From NCBI GenBank assembly GCA_037389465.1, contig JAZARR010000164.1, positions 2,858,501 to 2,922,500 on the forward strand: DNA of 64,000 nucleotides. The letters are read 5' to 3'. Each line of letters starts with the position of its first letter. The stretch's first letter is position 1. The translations under genes and the position numbers were made by a program. Positions 42,401 to 56,200 of this stretch are shown here, piece after piece. The notes beneath the pieces are model-generated. The model ran no database searches. It saw nothing but the letters and a program-made list of their open reading frames with translations, and was not told the origin of the DNA. The DNA comes from Baylisascaris procyonis. Lineage: Eukaryota > Nematoda > Chromadorea > Rhabditida > Ascarididae.

Positions 42401-45400
42401 ACATATTGTGACACTGACGTCATGTGCGTTGCTACATTTTAAAAACTCATTTCACCTCTATAACTTATTTATTCTTCTTCTTGTCGAATTTTATTAACCT
42501 TTTCTCATTCCATTTATTTCCGCTTTAACCTAGTGACAAGACTTTCATCATTTTGGCTGAAATTTTTCATCAGTTCGTTCATAATCTTTTATCAGAAATT
42601 TTCCGAGATAGGAAACAGAAGGTTGTTAGGAAGGCAGAGGGAGAGGGGAGGAGAATGAGAAGAGAGAGAGGAGGGGAGAAGTGAGAGGAGAGAGTGGAGG
42701 TGCAAGCCATAAAGCGAGAGAATTTCCCCATGTTCCGCGATCTCTTTCAACTTCTGTAATCCTTCTTCAACACGAACGTAAGCATGCTGAGCACTTATGC
42801 CTGCATTAACATTTTCTAACATTTCTTATGTTATTTCTTCTAAATTTCTAAATCCTCTGCTTTCTCTTGCAATTACATTGAGTTGTTAAGTTTTGATTTT
42901 TTCTATCGTTTATGCCTTCTCTGTTATTCACTTTTTCACATTCGTGGACAACGGCACAGTCAAGAGTGATTCCTATTTTGAATGGTGACCTAGTGAGGCA
43001 ATTTGTGACGAATTAGAGTGATATGAGTTTGAATAGATAGCCACTTGAATGAGCTGCAGTACTCATATATGTAATTGAAGATTAGGGGGAATTGTGGTGA
43101 ACGAAAAAGACCGAGAATGGTGAGGGGATAGGGATGTGAAGGATTTCGCATCTCTCCCTCCTGCGTCATCGAGGAGGTGGTCAGGCCTCTCCCCTTGCCA
43201 CTTCCTTTTTAGATAGGGAAGCACAAAGCTTTAGTCGCAATGTGCGAAGTGCACGAAACGATCTCTTGCAAGAGATATTCTGATTGAATTGAATTGATTG
43301 TTGACTGCGCAGTGGCATCCCTCACATGACATGTCAACGTTTATCGACAAAACTCTTCGTTGACCATAAGAATCCGAGAATTTTGGCAGTTTTTTGTTTT
43401 GGTATTTCTTTTATCGCAGAACAACAGAGATTTTGTTTTTTTTTTCTTTTAACAACAAAGCTTCATCAGAACAATAGAGATGAAAAAAGTCTGATCTTTG
43501 CTGCCGACCGATTTTTTCTAATTAAATGATATCATAAAAAATAATCCTAAAATTATTCACACCGGAAGTAGACTCACTCATCGCGCAACAGGTAATTCAG
43601 AGTTGCCATAGCTGTTCTGCATCTTTCTGCACAGACATAATACCCGTACGCAAAGAACGCTTTCATAATGCATTTCTCGCAAAGCCTTATAAAGCGCGCA
43701 TCACAAATGATACTGCATGATTCGATCGCAGAGGGATTGCGAACGAATTGGGAACAACATTTGTCAAAACTTTTTACGATGACTTTAACGACCTAAATGG
43801 GATTTAAATGTTGGGAGATGACAGCGAGGGTGGAAGGGAAGAGAGTAGGAAGTGCATCCCTATTATTTGCAATGTACCATTGCAAGACGCTTGCTCTTCG
43901 CTAAATATGTAATCGAATAAGTTAATATGAAATTAGGGTCGACGGCTGTAGGAAGTGACGTCGCAAATAGTGTAAGAGGCACTTGAGTGAACAGGACGGT
44001 TACCGTCCTGTCAATAGGCATTGGAAAAACTGGTGATCGGGCATCTGACTCGATCCATTGTTTACCTGTCACTTCAGGAATCTCAGGCTTATTCTTCAAA
44101 AAAAAAAACGAAAGAATTGCTTCTTATATTATCGATGGCGTCACAAATTCTTGATTTTTTAGTCCCTAATAGGGGTAACTTGAGTATATTGTTGAGCCTA
44201 CCCTGCCCTCTGAGCCGAAATGCCAAATTTCCCATCAAAAATATTTGGATTAGCGAAGGTAGTGTTCGTTGAATGCTTTATATTTATGGCGTGAATTTTT
44301 TTCTTTTTTTGAAAATGGGAACTGTTTTCCCTATAATTTTGCTAGGGAGCTGAAAATATGTAATATATGCATAAGTAATAAATCCCTGGTTGCACATTAT
44401 TATTTCTTCAAGTTTGTTCATATGCATGTTACGCAGTGTCCGATTGTAATTCAGTTGATCACGAGAACAATGCGCTAACACATTAAAGGCGTTGCCTTCA
44501 AAATGTCGAATATATTTTTAAAGAGGTAAAGACAAGCAATGCAACACTATTAAACGCTTTGCGTTGTCTTGCGAGAGTCTGCACTTTTCCTTCAATTTTT
44601 TAGCTATTTTGATTTTTGGTCATTTTGGCGTTCGCTGTTTTGCAATGCGTCAATCCTCGCCCATTATTGCCCATCAACTATGTAAAAGCGTGGAATTTGA
44701 GAATGCGGAGCGGCGTTTCTAAATGCTGCTATGAATTTTTAATTGTTTCAAGTCAGATCGATTCTCGGATCGGAACTCTTAATTAAATTGTCAAAAGTAT
44801 ACTTCGTTGAGGATAAGAACTGCTGGTATCTTCCTCTTTCAATTTTGCACTTGTTTGTTTAAGAAAATAACCGTCATCTGTTTAATTAGTCTTTCCAGTC
44901 GTCTGTCGATTCCTTACCGTTAGCAGTCCAGCTCCGATCGTACTTTCGGAACCGAATTACGGAAATCGGCGTCTTCGACCTCGTGATCACGCTTAGAGTT
45001 GCATACTACACAGTTGAGCTGCAATTAGAATTCTTTCTGTGCTATAATCATTGAAATTTTGGTGCGAGGGATTTTAACGCGATATTTCCAATTGTTGGCT
45101 TTTAATTGTTGGATGTTAACGCGATACCCTACTATATACATGATGCTAATTCCTTGCTTTATTCTCTGTTTGCTTTGAAGTTCATGTATATAGTAGGGAT
45201 AAGCCGGAACAGCAAAGGCCTTTTCTTATTCCATTTATTTTCCAGCAGTCGCCACAGTCATCGCCTCACCATCCACTTACGGCAAGGGATGTTCTACATT
45301 TTGGCTGCCCTTGATCCCGTTCATCATAGCTCATCTGCCAGAATCCGAATCCTATTCTTCAACTTGCGAGCAACTGCTTGCCATCACTTACCCTCCGTGC

Positions 45401-48400
45401 AATCCACTGAACTTTCTAGACGTTACAAGGCAGATACCCGAACCGGATCATTAAAAAGTGCCGAAAACTGGGGATGGGGACATGTAATCAGAACAATACA
45501 GGTGGTTTAGCTAGAACCTGGAAAGCTGAAAAACATTGGAACGTTCCGACTAATATCTAATGTGTGCATAGCACATAACTGATTCTAATGTGCAAGTTTA
45601 TGTTGTGCATTTATTCGAATCCGGAAGTTATCTATTCAAATAGTTTCACTGGAGTACGCATCTTAGCTCTTCATCGGAATAATGAAGGGCTGTGTACAGG
45701 ACAAGGGACAAGGCTATGAGGGGACATTTTCAAGCGAAAGCACTTCTTTGTCCGAGTGAGTGCTTCTGCAACCTTATTATTACTTCGATATGCCAATTTC
45801 ATCAGATGCTTCAGTTTAGAAGCACACTGAACTCGTGTATCGCATCTACGTGGCTGAAACGTCGTAAGTGTTTTCACGGATTGCATACTCTATGCTTGTA
45901 CCTTTATTACACCTCACCAAACACATGCTTGAATGATTCGCGCCCCAATAGATTTTCGTATTTTGCACACTTTTGATATGGGCATGTGTTGTTTCTTTAT
46001 CATCCTCTGATTTCTGTGCTAGCTCATCCAGTGATAAGCGTTTGATTTCTCATGAATTTTGTAATATTTTCAACTGGTTGCATGTTGGTGATAATATAAC
46101 GATGTTACCGATACTTTGTCAGCTACTTATTAGTGAGGTGTTTCGACACCCGGTTAATATCAGTGGTTGAAAAAAAAAGTGGAAGCAGGAGGGAAGGGGG
46201 AGAGGAGTAGGGGAGGTAGATCGAATGAGATTGTTCAGTATTTAGCGTTTTCTCGTTCTGAATAGAGAATTGAAGTACCACAGTTGCTCTTAAAACGATT
46301 TTTGAAATTTGCACTTGATAAACGCGCTACTGCAGCATTGTGTCTGTTTCTGGACTACCACACGGCTGCAATGCTAAATTTTGTGGGTATCTGCGCAGTG
46401 TGTACCATAAATGACATTGTATGCCATCTTTCACGCTGATACGTCTGCGTCTAAAGCAATTGTAAGCATTCAGTGATGCCAAATATTCCGCCTATGTTTC
46501 ACATCGCTCAGGTTTTCATTTACACTGGTCGGGTTTAGGAAAGCATATGTTTTATGGAAAGTCCGTACGAACGAGTGAATGAATTGATTGCGGTCAGCTG
46601 CGCAATATATAAATTCGCATATCGCTCGACTCGAAACTTTGAGTCACGCTGCCTAACTTATACTAAGATGCGTCTGTTGAAAGTTGCTTCATAACGGTGC
46701 GATAAAACAGTAGGCAAACAGAGGAATGAATTAAGTTGCAGACACATCTCTTTCCTTGTTTACTGCATGAGGGATGCTCGACAGATTAGTCGGAAGGGTA
46801 AACTAATTCAGGAAATAATCTGTTCGACACGTCGGTGCCATCATTGCATCACTGAAAATGGGCCATTGCTTTCCTCGTTCTCGTCATCTTAGTTCATGCA
46901 CCTTTTTTTCTATTGGTCATCGTCGTCATTCCCCTTCGATTTTATGATTCACACGTCTCCATCCCCCTCTCCTCCTCCCTCTTCTCTTTGTTCGCATGGA
47001 TGCATGGTTACAGTCTTGTTATTTGCCTGATACTGCATTTTGGACTTGTTGTCAAGGAATTTTGCACTGAAGAAAGTTGGGTTTAATGTTTCAAACTTCA
47101 TATTAATTAAATAGGAAATGGTTGAACGAATGTGTCCCCTTCGTACCACTTCAATGCATACTTCGGGACATACAAAATGCACTTTGTATGTGCATTCATG
47201 TGTCCATATCAATGTCTTCTTTTCGTAGTAAAACTTTATAAGATGAAAAGTGCGCTTCAACAATTTTTGGTTTATGAAGCTTGTTTGTATGTCTGTGTGT
47301 TGAGTAGCTTCACTTCGCTAACCATTGAAGTTGGAGGCGATGAACGTTTAAATTGAGGTTGAAGTTGGATATGATAGACATCGTAGAATGAACTCCATTA
47401 TTAGCATTGATTTCAATATTTCAACTTAAAGAAAAATTATATTCAATTAAAGGACATTAAACATCAATCTTTATGTCAACGATTGGAGCAGTTAAGACCC
47501 GCATGCGCATTCTATTATTTGTTCATAAATGACGAAGATGGTTGGTTGTATAAGTGGAACTGCGATGAATCATATTGTGAGAGCACGTCTGGCAAGCCTT
47601 CACACTTATTTCCTATTCAGCACTTCATCAGTTCGGCTTATAAAATTTCAATTCCTTTAATTTGCAATCTTTGTTGCATGTCATTTGCTTCTCACCATTC
47701 CGCATACTCTTATGCTTACAAATATTTATTTGCTACTTTAATTTAAACCCCTCTTAATGATATCCGATGTGGGAGACTCGTGTGCTGAACACATTACCGA
47801 CCACAGAGCTCTTATAGTTTTTACGCCTTTCATAAAGATGTTTTTATTTAATTTGGCTATTTTATTCCTATCTTTTCCGACAGGTACAGAATATACGTGG
47901 AAATTGATAATTCTAATTTCTATGAAATTTCAATGCTCATCTCTCTTTGGTGGTTTTCCAAATTTTCGACAAGTTTGGAGGCGTATGTTATGGTAGCAAA
48001 AGAATAAAAGTGTCACAGTGATTTATTTGCTTTTGCTAAAAAATGTTCATGCTGTCGTCTTTTGCACATCTGTAGAAAAGCTTGATCGCTAGTAGACTAA
48101 GTTGGAGAAGGAAGGGAGGGGGGAGGGGGAAAAGGCGAGAGGGGAATCACTTCAGGTCTTTTTGGGAAAAATTTCAGCAGTTTTTTCAGAGAGTTGCATT
48201 CCTTTCAACAAGAAAATACGAAATAATTTTTTTTCATGAAACCTCTTGTTTACTGGTGACATTTTTTCCTCTAAAATTTCTCTTCCCAAGCTCTCAATAA
48301 GCCATCAGGGGCACTGCCCTCTCCTCTCCTCCTCTGGCAATTTGGCTACGCTAGTAAGCTTGCTAGACATGATTTGTTACAGAGTGATTGGCATCCGAAT

Positions 48401-51400
48401 TTTGTCAATGCTAATCATCGTAGCTTTTGTAATTTTCAGAACATTCGAAAACGTTGGCCCCAATCGGACAGGTGATGAGCTGCTCTCATTATTTAAGTGG
48501 AATCCCAAATCGAACGATTTTGTAAGTGAACATTTGATTTTTGCTTCGAATAACTTCATTATTGCGCATATTTACTTATTTATTCATGTCATCATCATTG
48601 AGTGCAGAAATATCCAGAAAGTACACGAAAGGGAGCAAAACTTCAGCAGGGCAGCAACTCAGGCGAAAAAACATTCGGTACGTAAAAGCGGTACCATAAT
48701 ATGATGATAAAAAACGACCCAGTCGCACTTCAAAAGCTAAAGGAGTGGATGCATTGACGCTGTCGATAGGGATGCATTAACGATGTCAGTAGGGAGCGGA
48801 TTCCAGGTTGGCACAGCACTAAATTGGAAAATATGCAGAACTCTTTGTGCTGCAACATTATTAACGAGCTAAAACTGACGTCCATGTTAAATACGGGCGA
48901 GGGTCGAGCTGGAATATTTCGGAGAGCGGAATGCGGAAAAAGCAGTGCGTGTTTTTTTTTTTCGCGATATTCCGATAATTTCTGTCCAGAGATTTTGAAT
49001 CTGGCAGTCTAATTTGGTTAACATGGTTTAACAATGTGATATAAAAAACCAAATAAAGAGACCATAGAGAAGTATAGCATCCCAAAATACCTCGGCAGTA
49101 AGCAACGAAGTCTTTGCGATAATGCTCAATATATCTGTGCTGCAAATGCAGCGAACACATTTAACAATTTTCGATCCCTTTCAGCAGCGGTGAAAAACTG
49201 CAGACAGCACTGGGGTTCAGGGTGAACTGTAACGCCAAGGTCACGAGCTCCTGCTGTAGAAGAAAGTTCCTGACTCCCTAGCTTGGGAAAGCACTCATGT
49301 CGGACGTTTTTATGAGCCACGCATCGTTTTCAATGGGAAGAAATATTTGATTACTATAATTTCGACCACTCGGCGAATACACCAAGGTGCCCTTGAAGAA
49401 TGTGGAAGCCATAGGTAGAATCATCGAGTGGACGATAGATTTTGAGATCATCAGCAGTGAGCCTGGTATCGCTCAGGATGTCATCAGATATATCAGTAAT
49501 GTATAGAAGGATCAAAGCGACTCATCACACTTCTTCTGAGGACATCACTACGAATTGGGTGAAAGATGAGATGACTATTTCCAGTCCACAGTTGGAAACT
49601 TTGTCCTCGTAAAATGCTCCGATTCACTCTAGCAAAGTGCCAAAAACGCCACGCTTTCCCAATTTCCTTATAGACCGAGTCAAAACCTTTTACATTATCA
49701 ACATATATAGTTTCGATGCGAACTTTCCATTCACCGCAGACGTGCAGTCGCCTTTTCAAGAAATATGCTGCAACGTCGTTCAAGATGGTCTATCATCCCA
49801 CTATTTAAGAGTACAGTTATTTCGGAAATGTGGCTATCACTTTCAAGAAATGGTTCAATCCTCACAATAAACCAACGCTATTACGTGAAACTAATTTGAA
49901 GGATAAGGGAACTAAACTGCTGTACTCTTAAATGTGCATAAATGCTATTGAATTACTGCATGCTCAAATGCCTTGCCTATGAATTGCTCTCATTTGACAT
50001 TATTTCTCGCCAAAACCTGCCTCATAATTAATTTCTACCGAACAATCGATATCCACACATCAAATTCTGAACAATTTATCGAAGCAGTTGTACGCTGTTT
50101 ATAGTTGATCATGGAACCGTAATATTCAATAGGCTAAACTTCAATTTTCAGCATCCATTTTACTCATCGATTTTTATCAGTGTCGTTACTTCAACTGATG
50201 TTGATGTGGCGGTTTCAGGTTTTTGTGCACAGCAATGATATATACTATAGCGATGGTCCAGAATCGGGCTCTGTGTTTCGTCTAACCAACGATAGTGATC
50301 CACTTATTTACAATGGACTTTGCGATTGGATATACGAAGAAGAAATACTTAGTTCGAATGCGGTTCGCTGTTTGTGCGAGTTTAATTCTTCGAGCATTAT
50401 CTCTTCAACGAACTTGCCCATTTTTCATTGCCTTCAACATCTAAATTGAATGGCTTTGATGCTTTAATATTGATAACTTAAAGCAAAACAACTCATGAAT
50501 TTGATGGTTTCTGCTTCTTCATCTTTCTTTATGCACCGCTATTCCACTATTCGTTGCACTGTCCACTCTCCGCACTCTTGGTTCAATTGTTGCTCGTATT
50601 TTGTGCTGCTTGGAGGTATAAACCATATTTATTATGCAAGAACAAAAGTCGTAATTTTAAAGTAACAATTCCCTGCACATCGTTGAATTCAAAAACTCTC
50701 AATCAGAGCAAATAGAAGGATGCAAATACAACGTCGCTATCTAATTCGAATGTGTTGTTTGAAAACGAATCTGCTGTCTAAAATATGCTCACCATTTCAA
50801 CAATTCATTCCAGTAATGAAATGCGATCCGTAATGTGATTTATTGAGCAGATGAAATAGAAAACGACCTGTGATGAATAAAACACAGTGTTTCTTTGGAC
50901 AGCAGTTCTATTTCGAATATTAGCCCTTCTTTTGAAGCTCATAAAGGTAGAAGCCCCTTTGAAAGTATAGTCTTCTTTGGAGGCCTGGGAAGAACAACTG
51001 AACCCTCCCGTTTAAGGGAGCGCAAATTAACTCACGCAGCTCTTTTTTATGCTTAGGCTCGAGAGGGATGGAGGGAGGTGTATTTTGATGTAGCGGTTAC
51101 CTATCGCTCCTTCGATATTCCACCGTACATGGCTACAGTTAGCCAGGTGAGTGTAACTTGTTTGTAAATCAGCGAAACAGTGCATAATTTCCATTTCCAA
51201 TTCAGGCTCTGTGGTGGTCGAAGTCGGGACAGTATCTGGCTTTCCTCACAATAGACGATCGTCAGGTGGAACGGATCCAGTTTCCGGTCTTTGAACGGAG
51301 GCAGTATCCATCGATGAACAGTGTCCCTTATCCTAAAACCGGTGTCGAGCGATTACCTCGTATAACGCTATCGATATGGAGTAAGGTGACAAAAGAAATC

Positions 51401-53199
51401 AGACGGATGCACATTGCGCTTAGGCATGAAAGGTGCGTTTATAGCTGATGGTTATAAAACAGATAGCTGAACTAGAATCTCTGTGATGGCCGCATATGTT
51501 TTGATAGCGGCTGCTGCAGCTATCAAAGTTCGATCGAGAACGGTGGGTGGATATCACGATAATTCAGTAATCAAAAGCGTAACTTGAGATGCACCGGTGG
51601 GTCACCAAGGCCACGAAAGATTGATAGTGTGAAAGATGAAATTAGAACTGCATTTTTTGGCACTTCACTGATTGGCTTCGAAAATGGTGGCATCTTCCTT
51701 CAAGCCGAATGCTGCAAAATACTCGAAATATGTTTTCTTTATTTGAACTGATCAACATGTTCTAGCGAAATGTTTGGAAATTTGCATCTTTTCCCATAAG
51801 CGTTTTCAACTACATTCTATGCAAAATAATACAGCAAGTTGTTCTGCCGAGATCGTTGATAAGAGAAATTTTCTTCGAGAAATTAAATATGATCGGATTG
51901 GGTCGACGTCAGCGTTTTCTAACTGTGCCATTCTTTATTTGTTTTAAGTGGGGGTTTTTTTGAGTCACATACGGTTTCAATGGCCACTTCATATTGCTTT
52001 CTTAATGGATTATTCATTCAGCCTGATGGCCTATCTGTTCTCGGCATCGTGGGTCACTCTATACGGCAGAGATCACCTTATCGCTGTTTTCGCAAATCGC
52101 TATCAAAATGTCACCTCGATAACTATTTGCACATTTGATTCTGCCAAATGTGTTTTGGTATGTCGATTCTTCATTTTCTTTATCTCTCTTCAAATTTCTA
52201 TCATCGCAGTAGTATCCTTGTCTTGAATATACTACCTACTGAGGGAACATCACTGCAATGCATCCAATTTCTTTATTCACAAGGGAGCAGTGAATTTGTT
52301 AAATACCTGCGTCTATCGATGTCTGCACATATACGTGTGTGTATGTTATAACCATCCAAGTTTCGTCTCACAGCCTATCAAGATGAGCAAGGGTATGTTA
52401 GATCTGCCTATGGTATTTCCAATATCCAGTTTTTGCGGGATAAAGCTGTGATTCCCGGAGACGAAGGAGGAGGGGTTATTGCGGTTTCTTCCTCCTTATA
52501 ACAGGGAAAGTAAACTATAGCATCGCATGAACTCTTACAGATAGATTAGGAACTTTGTTTTATCTAACCATCAAGTGTTTTTAAATTAGTAACATTTTGA
52601 TAGTACCATGAACCCTCGACTCATTGCTTAAGTTTAAGAAGACTCTATCTATGCTTTCTGAGATATAGGATACTGAACAGTTTGCTCAGCACCTTACGTG
52701 CTATTAATTTATATGTGTTACCTTATAACAGATTCTGCCGTTGAGATGCTGCCTAAAATTTGGCAATAAACTTTCATATGTTGCATCCTATGGGATATCC
52801 GAGAGTAGGTTATTTATGATTTTTTACTCGGTACTGCAAATATCCTTCCCTTACATGAATAAGTTGCAGTAGTAGGCTATGCTGTTGAGTCAATACTTAC
52901 ATGAAAACCTTTATATTTCGTTGTCTCTTAATGAGAGGGAATAGAATTCTTGTGGTATCTTGGCAATCCCACGGATTGAAAATGATAGGAGCAATCTTTG
53001 CAACATTTTCACTATTCAAGCTTGAATATTCACAATGCATAAAGAATGCATAATCGATGAGTGAAGGGCTCCGACTGCTTATACTTGTCTCTTTGAAGAC
53101 TAGCTGAAGTTGGTGCGTTCATAGGAAGCAGGTTTGAGCGGTAGGAGTCGACAAGGAAATTAATGCAGCCTGATAATTTAGAGGAAAAACAAAATAAAA

Positions 53200-53270
<71 letters not shown>

Positions 53271-56200
53271 ACTTCTTCGTTGTCCGACTGTCCAGTTGTA
53301 CTTAACTGCTCCAGAACTATGACCAGCGATATGCGATTGGACATCAGCGTTTGTGGGCTGAACCTGAAGATTACCGTATACGACATTTTACGGACGATGC
53401 ATATTTTGTGGAATTGCCACATCGCAGACCTAGCGGAGAGGTTTTCACACAAGTCGCTAAAATTATTGTTGCGGTATGTTTGCGGAATGCTTGGCTTACT
53501 TTCCTCTTTTTTTCTATTAGAACAGCTTCGTATGTTATGTAACTTCTAAGTCTGTGTTATAGCCATGTGCTTACGAGCCTCATCTTATCCATGGCCAATT
53601 TCACACTGTAATCAGTTTACGTGTTGCAATCCATTTTTTGGAACAAAGCCCACACTGACTTTAAGATCAAATTCTTTCTTACGGCTGCATCGTGGTGATC
53701 TGAGGTGATGTAAATTTTCACAGAAGTAGAAGAATGAACAGTACTTCAAGAGTTTGTTTTCTATTTATAATGATTCCACTCATCTTTCTGATTCTCGACT
53801 AACGATGACATATTCTACAGAATGTCTTTATTCCATCGAAAAAATTCTGCGCAATGAATTTTTATCAAATTCCCACTCGTTTTTTATTCGTTTTTATCAT
53901 AATTTTTCTATTTCATAAGGTAGCAAATATTTGCAAGAACGATAAAGCAGAATAAAATTTCGAAGATCCTATCAATACCGTTCGATGGTCAAACTATTAA
54001 TAGTGTCAATATTATCTGAAGCACGCTTGGTGGTCTGAGTCTATATATTTGAATGCCTTTTCAGCCGCACTTGACAGACGGTCGTGTGACATTTCTTTCA
54101 ATGGGTGATTACGATGTCGTGGCTATCAATGCATACAACAAGCACAAAAACCTACTGTATGTTCAATTCACCTTTCATGAATTTATTTATATTGCTAGTG
54201 GAGGTGATTAAGAATTGCAAATACAATTGAAACCAATATCGATTAAGTATATCATTTTTTCTATTTTTGCAGAACATGATGCATGTGCAGTACAAACGCT
54301 AATTAGACAAGCAAATTCGAATGACCAGTGGTGTATTGACCACCCTTTTTGTTGATGGGTGTGTGTAGTGTGTATGTGCGTATATGTGTGATGATGTGTA
54401 AAGGTGGTCAACAATTAGATTATATAGGATAGTAGTTTGTCCCCAAAGATTCGTGAACAAACAATACAAATAAACAAAAGCGAGGAAATCACTATAAAAA
54501 TTGAGCCTCCACTCCTTTGCTGTTCGTTCTCGAGTGAACTGCGGCTCGCTTTCCGCTGTCTGCTTCAGTCAGCTCCGAGTTGACTCGTGACGTTCTCCTG
54601 ATTCACCGTCACTCTGTCTCCTTTGCCCACTGGCGTTAATCCTACCACGATCACCGCTGAAGTCGACGCTCCCGACCGCTGAACTCCCGTTTGCGACCAG
54701 CCTAGTTGTCGCGCTTCTCCAATTATTGACGCCGTCTCGCTCGCCAATGATCACCTTTTGGTTTCCGTCCGTTACCCAGGAATATTCAATTCACGTTAAG
54801 GTGGCTTCTCTTAGAATACCAATATCAGATTCTTCTGGTGCAACCGGCTTGTGCACCTCACCACTGCTGTGTGAACCACACCTCATACTTGGGTAATTAA
54901 ATCTTCATTCGCATTTAAACAAGTAAAACGCGACGAAGAAACACTTACTTATCAAAGACGCACATAATATGATAATGGATTAAAGCGTGATGCACAAAAC
55001 TTATGCATAATTATAGGAGACATACTGATACTATGATGCATTATAATCACGCACAATTACTAGACCCGTACATAACACGTCACTGGGGATAAGTATACCA
55101 CTACATGACAGGGAACACACACATATAAGCAAAAAACATTGAAGACGCAGCACCGGTCCACGTCACTCATTGTATAACACTTACCGAAACTTTGGGGTTT
55201 TGCTTATATAGCCTTCTTGTTGACACATTCTGACAATTATGGCCCGCCTCTTCTTTATGTGGTCGCTTGACCCAAAGAGTTGTTTATGCGCTAATTTGGT
55301 GTGCATAACAACTTTTATGGCAACTTAGTGTCTTTGTGCGCTTGTTGAAGACAAAGCGCTCACATGCCGTCTTTGTGCCAGTCATACATGCCTTCCCTTT
55401 TTTGAGCATAACATATCTGACAGTCAACAACCTCAACTTCTGTTTCCCTTATTTTTCTCATCACTTTCTCACTTCTGCAAAACTGATTTTTGCAGCTTTA
55501 ATCAACTTTCAATTTATTCATTCCTACACACTCACTCATTCGCGCTTAGCCGCGACAAGTGGAATGAGTGACCGATTGTTTGAATGTGCAGGAAGTGAGA
55601 CCGGTTGGTCATATGAATGCACTTTAGAAGGGCGTATCGGGGCAGCTGATCTAATTTCTCGTGTTGATTGTTTCTTAGTTATTTATGAAATCGGTCAGTC
55701 GACTGAGCGATATGCAAAAGCGCATGTCGTGCTGGTTACTGTGGTTTGCTTCTCCACTTGCCGTATTTGTTCACTAACAAGTTATGAAATCTCGATGCAA
55801 AGTTCCTCTCTTTTGTTTGTGTTTTTGATTGCTGATTTCTTTGGAAAGCAAAGTCGACGTTTCTTTCATAAAATAGAAATTAATGCATCGGGGTGATAGT
55901 AGCTCGAAAAAAAACTTCAAGTATTATTCTTTTAACGTTATTCTTATAACAAAGGCTATTATTCTTATAACAAAGGTGTGCGGAGGCTATAAACTGTTGA
56001 AGACGGATGATTTTTTAAAGAAATCAGTTGATGGCTTATGAAGTTCCAAAATGAAATTTCACAACGGTCTTTTTTTAGGTATTTTCTGGCAGCGGCTCCA
56101 CTTCCTTCACAAAGGCATCTCTATGTCACTTCCGGATCATCGGTTTGTTCAGCAGTTGCATTTGAAAACTTGTTGACTAATAACTGAAATGTAGTCCATT

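Larger units (their letters stand above)
42424..48439 (+). other. Intron 5 of the peptidase gene
   Basis: 6.0 kb, the longest intron in the body of the gene. It holds the polypurine tract, the 21-base palindrome and a 51-codon frame after TTTCCAG at 44899-45054 that is GC-richer than its surroundings. The phase of that frame does not fit this gene. Confidence 0.7.

Noticed and set aside
46100..46170. [14 protein letters not shown] frame considered as the YRHS exon
   Set aside because: No acceptor upstream in frame. The true exon was found at 42344-42423 with matching phases.
55336..55896. 186-codon plus-strand frame
   Set aside because: The longest simple frame in the window, but it has no family motif and lies in intron 11 of the peptidase gene across a repeat-like block. 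The composition does not look coding.
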